A stretch of 36,299 nt of DNA from Candidatus Faecalibacterium intestinavium. Lineage in GTDB: Bacteria > Bacillota > Clostridia > Oscillospirales > Ruminococcaceae. The stretch lies in contig JAHLFH010000108.1 of NCBI GenBank assembly GCA_018883885.1, positions 1-36,299 on the forward strand. Reading direction: 5' to 3'. The notes beneath the pieces are model-generated. The model did not search any database, was not told the origin of the DNA, and was given only the letters and a program-made list of their open reading frames with translations. Of the stretch, positions 28,244 through 36,299 are shown one piece after another. Each line of letters begins with the position of its first letter. Positions within the stretch are counted from its first letter, which is position 1. Both the position numbers and the translations under genes were made by a program.

Positions 28244-29314
28244 TCATTCGGCTGCGCCGGTGATGAAGCCGCCGCCCAGCACCGCGCCTTCCCGATAGAA
28301 TGCGGCGGTCTGGCCCGGGGCCGGGGCGCGGACCGGCTCCTCAAAGGTCAGGGTGTTCCGCCCGTCAAAGAGGGCCGGGGCCAGCCGGGCGGCACTGCGG
28401 ATCTTGACCTCATACCGCCCGGCAGGCAGGGGCTTGCCGTCGGCGGTGGAAAGATCCCGCAGCGTGACGGTGCGGAAGTATTCCTGCCCGGCGCGGGCCA
28501 GCTGAATATCCCCGTTTTCCAGAATGGTTTTGATAAAGACCGGCTCCCCCAGCGCCAGGCCCAGCCCTTTGCGCTGGCCGATGGTGTAGTGGAGCACGCC
28601 CTTGTGGGGGCCGAGGTCCGCGCCGTCGGGGGAGAGGAAACGCCCGGCCTTGCCGGTCAGCCCCCGCCGGGCGATGTAGCCCGCGTAATCTCCCTCCGGG
28701 ATGAAACAAATCTCCATGCTGTCGGGGGCGTCGGCGCAGTCCAGCCCGAACTCCCGGGCCATGGCGCGGATGTCCTCCTTTTCAAATTCGCCCAGCGGCA
28801 GAATCAGCCGGCTGAGGACGGCCTGGGGCAGACGGCAGAGCATATAGCTCTGGTCCCGGGCGGCGCTGGCGGGCTGGTGGATTCGGCTGACGCCGTCCCC
28901 GTCCACCTCCACCCGGGCGTAGTGCCCGGTGGCAATATAGGGGATGCCCAGCCGTCCGGCAGCTTCCAGCAGGGACGCGAATTTGACGGCGGGGTTGCAC
29001 AAAACGCAGGGGTTGGGGGTGCGGCCCGCGCAATAGTCGGCGCAGAAGGGGGTGATGACCTCCCTTTCAAAGAGGTCCTGAGCGTCCAGCACGATGCACT
29101 GGATGCCCAGCTGCTCCGCCGCCCGGCGGGCGGCCTCCACGGCGCTTTCGTGGGCGGGGGAAAACCGGATGACCGCCCCCGTCACCGCGAAGCCCTGCTG
29201 CTGAAGGATGCGGACCGCGACGCTGGAATCCACGCCGCCGCTCATCCCGATCAGCACCTTGTCCTGCACTTCATAGGTGTCAAACCCGTTCCCGGGCAAA
29301 AAAACGTCCTGCAT
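28244..29314 (-). CDS. mnmA: tRNA-specific 2-thiouridylase
   Basis: VLIGMSGGVDSSVAVRILQQQG PP-loop; TPNPCVLCN; DSMEICFIP; ATG 29314 overlapping the rnhA stop. Confidence 0.95.
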   Translation of the reverse strand: MQDVFLPGNGFDTYEVQDKVLIGMSGGVDSSVAVRILQQQGFAVTGAVIRFSPAHESAVEAARRAAEQLGIQCIVLDAQDLFEREVITPFCADYCAGRTPNPCVLCNPAVKFASLLEAAGRLGIPYIATGHYARVEVDGDGVSRIHQPASAARDQSYMLCRLPQAVLSRLILPLGEFEKEDIRAMAREFGLDCADAPDSMEICFIPEGDYAGYIARRGLTGKAGRFLSPDGADLGPHKGVLHYTIGQRKGLGLALGEPVFIKTILENGDIQLARAGQEYFRTVTLRDLSTADGKPLPAGRYEVKIRSAARLAPALFDGRNTLTFEEPVRAPAPGQTAAFYREGAVLGGGFITGAAE

Positions 29315-29775
29315 CAGTCCTGCCTCCCGCCGTATGCTTTGCTCTGCGCCACGGCCAGCTGGTCGCAGCGCTCGTTTTCGGGGTGTCCGGCGTGGCCTTT
29401 CACCCAGATGTAGGTAATGGTATGCCGGGCCTCCTGCTCCAGCGCCTGGGCCCAGAGGTCGGGGTTGAGGGCCGGGGACCCGTCGGATTTTTTCCAGCCC
29501 CGGGCCCGCCAGCCTTTGGCCCAGCCCTTTTGCAGCCCGTTGATGACATACTGGCTGTCGCTGCAATAGCGCACCTCGCAGGGCTCCTTGAGCTGGCGCA
29601 GCGCCTCGATGAAGGCGGTCAGCTCCATCCGGTTGTTGGTGGTGCTGGCGGAGCCGCCGCTGAGTTCTTTTTCGTAGATTTTGCCGCCGAAGCGGTAGCG
29701 CAGAACTGCCCCCCAGCCGCCCGGGCCGGGGTTTCCGCTGCACGCGCCGTCGGTGTAGATTTCGACCTGTTTCAT
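29314..29775 (-). CDS. rnhA: ribonuclease HI
   Basis: [62 protein letters not shown]. Confidence 0.96.
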   Translation of the reverse strand: MKQVEIYTDGACSGNPGPGGWGAVLRYRFGGKIYEKELSGGSASTTNNRMELTAFIEALRQLKEPCEVRYCSDSQYVINGLQKGWAKGWRARGWKKSDGSPALNPDLWAQALEQEARHTITYIWVKGHAGHPENERCDQLAVAQSKAYGGRQD

Positions 29776-29836
29776 TCGATTCTCCTGTCAAACGCAAGAT
29801 CCTGCGTTCCGCCCGGGGACGGAACGTCTCCCCTTT

Positions 29837-29865
29837 ATTTAGAGGGATTTTTCCCTCTCTGTCAA
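29837..29865 (-). promoter_or_regulatory. promoter of rnhA-mnmA
   Basis: Minus TTGACA (29860-29865), 17 nt, CTAAAT (29837-29842). Confidence 0.55.
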
Positions 29866-29907
29866 GAGAAAATGCATATTTTCCAGCCGGCCTGCCCAAG
29901 CTTGGAA

Positions 29908-29936
29908 TTGACAAAAACAAGCCGGACTACTATACT
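29908..29936 (+). promoter_or_regulatory. promoter of ribonuclease J transcript
   Basis: TTGACA (29908-29913), 17 nt, TATACT (29931-29936); near-consensus. Confidence 0.75.
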
Positions 29937-30039
29937 AAAAGCAACAATTGACGTATAGGGGCATAGGCAAGGCGTATGCCCGGTTTCTGTCAAAGGCGGA
30001 CCGCGGTCGCATCGAACAGATGGACTGGGAGGGTCGGAA

Positions 30040-30147
30040 GTGCCTTTCAGAACAAGTTTCAAAGCCTGTGAGCGGGCTTTTGGCGAAGAATTCTATACGG
30101 TGTATCCACCCGGAGCCGCCGGGGCCTTTGCCCTGCCGTCTCCCTGA
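30040..30147 (+). CDS. candidate 35-aa upstream ORF in the rnj leader
   Basis: GGGAGGG (30027-30033) then GTG at 30040: MPFRTSFKACERAFGEEFYTVYPPGAAGAFALPSP*, stop TGA 30145-30147; no homology recognised. Confidence 0.3.
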   Translation: MPFRTSFKACERAFGEEFYTVYPPGAAGAFALPSP

Positions 30148-30204
30148 AAAAGCGGGCCATGCCGGGAGGCGGGCCTGTCTTTGTGTATGTTTATGGAGGT
30201 ACAA

Positions 30205-32001
30205 ATGGCACAAGCAAAAGAGAATAATGGAAACGGCGGCTCCGGAACAGCCAAAACCGGCATGAACGGCGAGGCGAAAGGCTCCCGCCCCCGCCGCAGC
30301 TACTATCAGCGCCGGCCCCGCCGCGCCCAGCCCCGGGAGGCGGCCGTCCCCCTCCACATCTACCCGCTGGGCGGCCTTGGCGAAGTGGGCAAAAATATGA
30401 CCGTCTATGAATGCTGCGGCGATATGATTATCGTGGACTGCGGCCTGGTCTTTCCGGACAGCGAGATGTATGGCATCGACCTGGTCATCCCCGATTTCAC
30501 CTTTGTCGTCCAGAACAAGGACCGGATCAAGGGCCTTCTGATTACCCACGGCCACGAGGACCACATCGGCAGCATCCCCTATCTGCTCCAGAAGCTGGAT
30601 ATCCCCATCTATGGGACCCGGCTGACCTGCGGCCTCATCAAGAACAAACTGGAGGAGTTCAGCCTGGCGGGCCGGACAAAATTTGTGGAGATCGTCCCCC
30701 GCCAGAAGATCAAGCTGGGCTGCTTCACGGTGGAGCCCATCCACGTCAACCACTCGATCCCGGATGCGGTGGCCTTTGCCATCGACAGCCCGGCGGGCGT
30801 GGTGATCCAGACCGGCGACTTCAAGATCGACTATACCCCGCTGGGCTGCGGCCCTACCGACCTGACCACCCTGGCCGAGTACGGCCAGCGGGGGGTACTG
30901 GCCCTTTTGAGCGACTCCACCAACGCCGAGCGGCCCGGCTTCACGGCCACCGAGCAGAAGGTGGCGGCGGGCGTACACAACCTGTTCGCCCAGGCGCGGA
31001 ACAAGCGGATTATCATTGCGACCTTCGCCTCCAACATCTACCGGGTCCAGCAGATCATTGAGCTGGCGGTGCAGGAGGGGCGGAAGGTTGCCTTCAGCGG
31101 GCGGAGCATGGTCAACAACACGGCCATGGCCCAGGAGCTGGGGTATATGCACATCCCCGAGGGCACCCTCATCAACATCGAGGAGATCAACAAGTATCCG
31201 CCCGAGCAGGTGGTGCTGATTACCACCGGCAGCCAGGGCGAACCCCTGAGCGCCTTGTCCCGGATGGCTTCGTGCAGCCACCGCCAGGTGCGGGTGGGGC
31301 CCGGGGATTTCATCATCATCTCGGCCAACCCCATCCCCGGCAACGAAAAGAGCGTCACCAAAATCGTCAACGGGCTTCTGCTGCTGGGCGCACAGGTCAT
31401 CTATGAGAGTATGTACGACGTCCACGTCTCGGGCCACGCCTGCCAGGAGGAGCAGAAGCTGATGCTCACCCTGACCCGGCCCAAGTTCTTCCTGCCGGTC
31501 CACGGCGAATACAAGCAGCTGAAAAAGCACGCCCTGACGGCGGCGGGCCTCGGCATCCCCCACAGCAATATCCTGATTGCGGAGAACGGCTCCAACGTCA
31601 TCCTCACCCGGGATGAGATCAAGCTGGGCGAGCCGGTCACGGCGGGGGCCGTCATGGTGGACGGCCTGGGCGTCGGCGACGTGGGCAACGTGGTCCTGCG
31701 GGACCGCAAGCATCTGTCGGAGGACGGCCTGGTCATCATTGTGGCCACCGTGGACAACCGGACCGGCAAGGTCCTGGCGGGGCCGGATCTGGTGAGCCGG
31801 GGCTTTGTCTATGTGCGGGAAAACGAGAGCCTGATGGACGGGGCCCAGAGCGTGGTGGAATCAGCGCTGGACCGCTGCGTGGAAGAACACGTCCGGGACT
31901 GGAACAGCGTCAAAACCCGGGTGCGGGAGGCGCTGAGCAGCTATATCTACCGCCGCACCAAGCGCAGCCCCATGATCCTTCCGATTTTGATGGAGGTCTG
32001 A
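30205..32001 (+). CDS. ribonuclease J
   Basis: ITHGHEDHIGSIPYLL metallo-beta-lactamase motif, IYPLGGLGEVGKNMTV, STNAERPGFT, TGSQGEPLSALSRMA; ATG 30205 after GGAGG; basic RRSYYQRRPRRAQPR N-terminal extension. Confidence 0.94.
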   Translation: MAQAKENNGNGGSGTAKTGMNGEAKGSRPRRSYYQRRPRRAQPREAAVPLHIYPLGGLGEVGKNMTVYECCGDMIIVDCGLVFPDSEMYGIDLVIPDFTFVVQNKDRIKGLLITHGHEDHIGSIPYLLQKLDIPIYGTRLTCGLIKNKLEEFSLAGRTKFVEIVPRQKIKLGCFTVEPIHVNHSIPDAVAFAIDSPAGVVIQTGDFKIDYTPLGCGPTDLTTLAEYGQRGVLALLSDSTNAERPGFTATEQKVAAGVHNLFAQARNKRIIIATFASNIYRVQQIIELAVQEGRKVAFSGRSMVNNTAMAQELGYMHIPEGTLINIEEINKYPPEQVVLITTGSQGEPLSALSRMASCSHRQVRVGPGDFIIISANPIPGNEKSVTKIVNGLLLLGAQVIYESMYDVHVSGHACQEEQKLMLTLTRPKFFLPVHGEYKQLKKHALTAAGLGIPHSNILIAENGSNVILTRDEIKLGEPVTAGAVMVDGLGVGDVGNVVLRDRKHLSEDGLVIIVATVDNRTGKVLAGPDLVSRGFVYVRENESLMDGAQSVVESALDRCVEEHVRDWNSVKTRVREALSSYIYRRTKRSPMILPILMEV

Positions 32002-32074
32002 CGCCCGGCTTCCGCCTTCGGGCGGGCAAAGCCCCGGCTCTGCCCGCCAAGACCCTTCCGGGGAGACAGTGACC

Positions 32075-34066
32075 ATGAAACAAAAACCCAGATTTACCTT
32101 GGAACTCCTGACCGCCGCCTTCGGGCTGCTGTGGCTTACCTTTGCGGCGCTGCTGGTGGTGGTTCGCCCGGCGTTCTGGCCGGTGGCGGTGGCGGCGCTT
32201 CTGCTCTGCATCGCCTTTGTGCTGCTGCTTCGCTTTCAGATGCGGGCCCAGATCACCCGCTGGATTGTGGGCGGGGAGTTTGAAAACTCAAAAACCCAGT
32301 ACAGCCTCACCGCTTTGTCCCAGCCGGCGGCCCTGATTTCGCCCGAGGACACCCTGCTGTGGTACAACGACGCCTTCCGGACCCATCTTCTGGCCGGGCG
32401 GGATGCGGTGACGGCCCGGATCAGCAAGGTGCTGCCCGGGCTGGACTTCGCCCTCTGCCGGGAAGAGGAGGGCCAGCTGCTCTCCTGCGGGGACGGGCTG
32501 TGGAAGATTCACAGCGCGGAGGTCCCCGGCGGAGAGGACGCGCTCTGCCTTCTCATCCTCAGCGACGAGACGGCCCTGCGGAAGGTGGAGGCCGAATACA
32601 AGGCCAGCCGCCCGGGCTACATGATCTTCTCGGTGGACGGCTACGACGACGTCTTCCGGGATATGCTGGACAGCGAGAGCGCCCGGCTGCTGGAGGGAAT
32701 CAACCGTACCCTGGAGGGGATGATCGGCCGCGGCACCGGCTTTCTGCGCCGGGTGGCCAACGGGCGCTATATTGCGGTGGTGGAAGAACGCCACCTCCAG
32801 CAGTACGCCCAGCGGGGCTATGACGTGCTGGACAAGATTCGCGCCCTCAACCCCAGCGTCAACCTCTCCATCTCCATCGGCATCGGCCGGGGGGCTTCCA
32901 CCCTCCACGAGGCCCAGGATATGGCGGTCCAGGCGCTGGATATGGCCCAGGGCCGGGGCGGCGACCAGGCCGCCGAGATGACGCCGGACGGCTTCACCTT
33001 CTACGGCGGCGTGAGCCACGGGGTGGAAAAGCGGAGCAAGGTGCGCAGCCGCATCGTGGCCGACGCGCTGGTGGGGCTGATTAAAGAGGCCGACCATGTG
33101 GTCATCATGGGCCACCGGATGAGCGACCTCGACGCCATCGGCGCGGCGGAGGGCGTGCTGCGGATCTGCAAGATCTGCGATGTGCCCGCCGTCATCGCCG
33201 TGCGCCAGGAGGCGACCCTGGCCTCCAGCCTCATCGACGCGCTGATCGAGGCCGGGCAGGAGGGGGACTTCATCGACCCCAGAGCCGCCCTGAGCATCAT
33301 CACCAAAAACACCCTCTGCATCGTGGTGGATACATATCAGGTCAACCTGGTGGAAAGCAAGGAGATCCTCGAGCGGTGCGGGAAGGTGGCGGTCATCGAC
33401 CACCACCGCAAGGGAGTGGGATACATTCAGGACCCGGTGCTGGTCTGCCACGAGCCCTACGCCTCCTCCACCAGCGAGCTGGTCACCGAGCTGCTGCAAT
33501 ATGTGGGCGGCCGGGAGGATAAGCCCAGCCGGGTGGAGGCCGAGGGCCTGCTCTCCGGCATCATGCTGGACACCCGGGACTTTACCCTGCACACCGGCGT
33601 GCGCACCTTTGAGGCCGCCGCCGCCCTCCGTCGGTATGGCGCTGAGACCGAGCGGGTCCGGGCGCTGTTTGATGTCAGCATGGTGGAATACCGCGCCAAG
33701 GCCGATCTGGTCGGCGCGGCCCAGATGTACAAAAACTGTGCGGTCTCGGTCTGCGGAGAGCTTCCGCCCGAGGCGCGGGTGGCTGTGCCCCAAGCCGCCA
33801 ACGACCTGCTCACCATTCAGGGAGTGGAGGCCAGCTTTGTGGCGGTCCAGGCGGGCAGCGGGGTGAATATCTCGGCCCGCAGCCTGGGCCAGGTCAACGT
33901 CCAGGTCATCATGGAGGCCCTGGGGGGCGGCGGGCATCAGACCATGGCGGCGGCCCAGCTCAAGCACACCAGCCCCGACGAGGCCCGGGCCAAAATTCAT
34001 GCGGCCATCGACCTCTACCGCGCCGCCCAGAAGAAGGGAAGCGCCTCCCCGGGGACCCGGGCCTGA
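32075..34066 (+). CDS. gdpP: GdpP-like cyclic-di-AMP phosphodiesterase (DHH family)
   Basis: Two N-terminal TMs, PAS-like and degenerate GGDEF-like regions, VIMGHRMSDLDAIGAAEG, VAVIDHHRKG, GGGGHQTMAAAQ; ATG 32075 (GTG 32069 alternative). Confidence 0.92.
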   Translation: MKQKPRFTLELLTAAFGLLWLTFAALLVVVRPAFWPVAVAALLLCIAFVLLLRFQMRAQITRWIVGGEFENSKTQYSLTALSQPAALISPEDTLLWYNDAFRTHLLAGRDAVTARISKVLPGLDFALCREEEGQLLSCGDGLWKIHSAEVPGGEDALCLLILSDETALRKVEAEYKASRPGYMIFSVDGYDDVFRDMLDSESARLLEGINRTLEGMIGRGTGFLRRVANGRYIAVVEERHLQQYAQRGYDVLDKIRALNPSVNLSISIGIGRGASTLHEAQDMAVQALDMAQGRGGDQAAEMTPDGFTFYGGVSHGVEKRSKVRSRIVADALVGLIKEADHVVIMGHRMSDLDAIGAAEGVLRICKICDVPAVIAVRQEATLASSLIDALIEAGQEGDFIDPRAALSIITKNTLCIVVDTYQVNLVESKEILERCGKVAVIDHHRKGVGYIQDPVLVCHEPYASSTSELVTELLQYVGGREDKPSRVEAEGLLSGIMLDTRDFTLHTGVRTFEAAAALRRYGAETERVRALFDVSMVEYRAKADLVGAAQMYKNCAVSVCGELPPEARVAVPQAANDLLTIQGVEASFVAVQAGSGVNISARSLGQVNVQVIMEALGGGGHQTMAAAQLKHTSPDEARAKIHAAIDLYRAAQKKGSASPGTRA

Positions 34067-34106
34067 CCCGTCCCCCGGGGCAAGAGGAGAAAATCCGCAG
34101 ATTCTA

Positions 34107-34135
34107 TTGCCCAAACCCTGCGGATGCGGTATACT
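34107..34135 (+). promoter_or_regulatory. promoter of rplI
   Basis: TTGCCC (34107-34112), 17 nt, TATACT (34130-34135). Confidence 0.55.
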
Positions 34136-34195
34136 AAACTGAAATTATGCCGGGGCTGCCCTGCCGCGCCCCGGTCGGAAACGAGGGATACAACC

Positions 34196-34651
34196 ATGAA
34201 GGTTATTTTGAAACAGGACGTCAAGGGCATCGGCAAAAAGGACGAGATCCATGAGGTCTCGGACGGGTACGCCCGCAACTTTTTGTTCCCCCGCAAGCTG
34301 GCCGCTGTGGCGGACACCAGCGCGCTGAACATCGCCCGCAGCAAGGAGGCCGCCGCAGATTTCCATGAGGCCGAGAACGTCGCTGCCGCCCAGGCTCTGG
34401 CCGCAAAGATCAACGACAAGACGGTCACCGTCAAGACCAAGGGCGGCGCCTCGGGCCGCCTGTTCGGCAAGGTCACCGGCAAGGAAGTCGCCGCAGCGCT
34501 CAGCGAGCTGACCGGCGCGGCCATCGATAAAAAGAAGGTCGAGCTGGAAACCAAGGACATCAAGGAGGCCGGCGTCTACAACGGCAAGGTCCGCCTGTAT
34601 GTCGGCGTGGCGGCCAGCTTCAAGGTCAACGTGGAAGTAGAGCCCGCCTGA
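34196..34651 (+). CDS. rplI: 50S ribosomal protein L9
   Basis: [37 protein letters not shown]9 signature; ATG 34196. Confidence 0.96.
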   Translation: MKVILKQDVKGIGKKDEIHEVSDGYARNFLFPRKLAAVADTSALNIARSKEAAADFHEAENVAAAQALAAKINDKTVTVKTKGGASGRLFGKVTGKEVAAALSELTGAAIDKKKVELETKDIKEAGVYNGKVRLYVGVAASFKVNVEVEPA

Positions 34652-34673
34652 ACCGGGCCAAACCAGGGTCCAG

Positions 34674-34701
34674 CGCCCCCTCTTGTCAGGGGGCGTTTTT
34701 T
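34674..34701 (+). terminator. intrinsic terminator between rplI and dnaB
   Basis: CGCCCCC TCTTGTCA GGGGGCG TTTTTT. Confidence 0.8.
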
Positions 34702-34745
34702 ATCCCGGAGGAAGGGGCCGCCCTGCGGCCCAGGAAGGAACAACT

Positions 34746-36149
34746 ATGCCGTCGGAGCGCCGCTATTCCAGTGAACTGAATCTCGAGAGCATGGGCATCA
34801 GCCAGCCTTACAACATGCAGGCAGAGCAGAGCGTTCTGGGCGCAGTGCTCCTTCAGCCCGAGACCCTCACCGATCTGGTGGAGATTCTCAAGCCGGAGAT
34901 GTTCTACGCCCGGCAGAACGGGCGAATCTACACCGAGATTCTCCGCCTGTTCACCAGCGACCAGACCATCGATCTGGTGACCCTGCTGGACGCCGTCGTG
35001 TCGGACGGCGCTTTTGCCAGCACCGACGAGGCCAAGGTCTACCTGACCGGTCTGGCCGAGACGGTGCCCAGCATCTCCAACGTCAAAGCCTACGCAAAAA
35101 TCGTCCAGGAAAAATATCTGGTCCGCCAGCTGATGGAGGTGGCCAAAGGCATTCTGGAAAAGGCCAACGAGGAGCCGGACGCCGACCTGCTGCTGGAAAA
35201 CGCCGAGCAGAAGATCTACGAGATCCGTTCCGGGCGGGATTCCAGCGCCCTCACCCCGCTCTCCTCCAGCATGGTGGAGACCCTGACCAACCTGCAAAAG
35301 ATCAGCGGCCCGGACGCGGACAAGTACAAGGGCATCCCCACCGGGTTCCGGCTGCTGGACACCGTCCTCACCGGCCTTGGCCGGGGCGATCTCATCATCC
35401 TGGCGGCCCGGCCCGGCATGGGAAAAACCAGCTTTGCGCTGAACATCGCCACCCGGGTGGCCATGCGGGAGAAGATTCCGGTGGCAATTTTCAGTCTGGA
35501 AATGACCAAGGAGCAGCTCACCAACCGCATCCTCTCCGCAGAGGCGGGAATCGACAGCCAGGCGTTCCGGACCGGCGCCCTCAAATCCGAGGACTGGGAA
35601 TATCTGGCCCTCGCCACCGAGAAGCTCCACGACGCCCCCATCTTTATGGATGACACTTCCGGCATCACCATCACCGAGATGAAGGCCAAGATTCGCCGCG
35701 TCAATCAGGACCCCCGCCGCCCCAACATCGGGCTGATTGTCATCGACTATCTTCAGCTGATGACCTCCGGCCAGCGGACCGAAAACCGGGTGCAGGAGAT
35801 CAGCTCCATCACCCGGAACCTCAAGATCATGGCCAAGGAGATGAATGTGCCCATCATCGCCCTGAGCCAGCTCTCCCGTGCCGTGGAAAAGCAGGGCAAC
35901 AGCTCGGGCCACCGGCCCCAGCTGTCCGACCTGCGGGATTCGGGCTCCATCGAGCAGGACGCCGACTGCGTCCTGTTCCTCTACCGGGAAGCCTATTACG
36001 CCAGCCAGCAGCAGGACGGCGCGGATGTGGACGCCGACACCGCCGAGTGCATCGTGGCCAAAAACCGCCACGGCGAGACCAGCACCGTTCCCCTCGGGTG
36101 GGACGGCGCACATACCCGTTTTATGGATGTGGACTTTAAGCGCGGATGA
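34746..36149 (+). CDS. dnaB: replicative DNA helicase DnaB
   Basis: PYNMQAEQSVLGAVLLQPE, LIILAARPGMGKTSFALNIA Walker A, LIVIDYLQLM, ALSQLSRAVEKQ; ATG 34746. Confidence 0.96.
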   Translation: MPSERRYSSELNLESMGISQPYNMQAEQSVLGAVLLQPETLTDLVEILKPEMFYARQNGRIYTEILRLFTSDQTIDLVTLLDAVVSDGAFASTDEAKVYLTGLAETVPSISNVKAYAKIVQEKYLVRQLMEVAKGILEKANEEPDADLLLENAEQKIYEIRSGRDSSALTPLSSSMVETLTNLQKISGPDADKYKGIPTGFRLLDTVLTGLGRGDLIILAARPGMGKTSFALNIATRVAMREKIPVAIFSLEMTKEQLTNRILSAEAGIDSQAFRTGALKSEDWEYLALATEKLHDAPIFMDDTSGITITEMKAKIRRVNQDPRRPNIGLIVIDYLQLMTSGQRTENRVQEISSITRNLKIMAKEMNVPIIALSQLSRAVEKQGNSSGHRPQLSDLRDSGSIEQDADCVLFLYREAYYASQQQDGADVDADTAECIVAKNRHGETSTVPLGWDGAHTRFMDVDFKRG

Positions 36150-36269
36150 AACAGGTTCTTTGTCTGAAAAAAGAAGCCATCGAAGCCCAGGCGCTTGCCT
36201 TTTGCAGGCAGGCCGGGCTTTTTCTGCACGGGGCCGGGGCCCGGCCCCTGCGGGCGGTGGCGGCGGTGT
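36146..36269 (+). CDS. 5' fragment of a gene overlapping dnaB stop (ATGA), truncated at contig end
   Basis: ATG 36146: MKQVLCLKKEAIEAQALAFCRQAGLFLHGAGARPLRAVAAV..., open until the adapter junction; identity not determinable. Confidence 0.4.
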
Positions 36270-36299
36270 CTGTCTCTTATACACATCTCCGAGCCCACG
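36270..36299. other. Nextera (Tn5) sequencing adapter contamination
   Basis: CTGTCTCTTATACACATCTCCGAGCCCACG: 19-bp Tn5 mosaic end (36270-36288) plus Nextera read-2 adapter; reverse-strand ORF begins MGSEMCIRDR, the translation of this adapter. Confidence 0.98.

Noticed and set aside
29948-30265. 105-aa ORF in the rnj leader
   Set aside because: TTG start without RBS; overlaps the rnj start region and has no recognisable motif; the shorter RBS-preceded uORF is a better candidate.
29935-31713. 592-aa minus-strand ORF
   Set aside because: Antisense to ribonuclease J; composition artefact.
35996-36298. 100-aa minus-strand ORF MGSEMCIRDR...
   Set aside because: Starts in Nextera adapter and continues antisense to dnaB.

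Overview
The window looks like an ordinary GC-rich chromosomal segment of a Clostridia/Firmicutes bacterium (Oscillospirales-like by inference). It is densely packed with housekeeping genes: SpoIID-like/peptidoglycan-binding protein, aldose-1-epimerase, DUF3810, SGNH hydrolase, proS, acpP, dapF-dapL, YhcH family, ThiE-like, SPFH-nfeD, GH13, glgP, zapA, U32 peptidase, dut, maf, mreBCD-PBP2, mgsA, EEP phosphatase, rnhA-mnmA, rnj, gdpP-rplI-dnaB. I found no phage, transposon, CRISPR array, tRNA, rRNA or obvious defence system. Observations worth a second look: (i) the last 30 nt are a Nextera/Tn5 adapter, not genome; (ii) a large minus-strand CDS (1..2611) is absent from the ORF track and covered by a spurious antisense ORF; (iii) a structured, strongly promoted RNA leader upstream of zapA is a 6S RNA candidate; (iv) a ThiE-fold protein has lost the canonical catalytic motifs and is coupled to a YhcH-family gene; (v) a terminator-like hairpin lies between mreB and mreC; (vi) the long rnj leader contains a small upstream ORF. 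Very long antisense ORFs in the track (up to 1460 aa) are judged composition artefacts. No clearly novel multi-gene system is supported.
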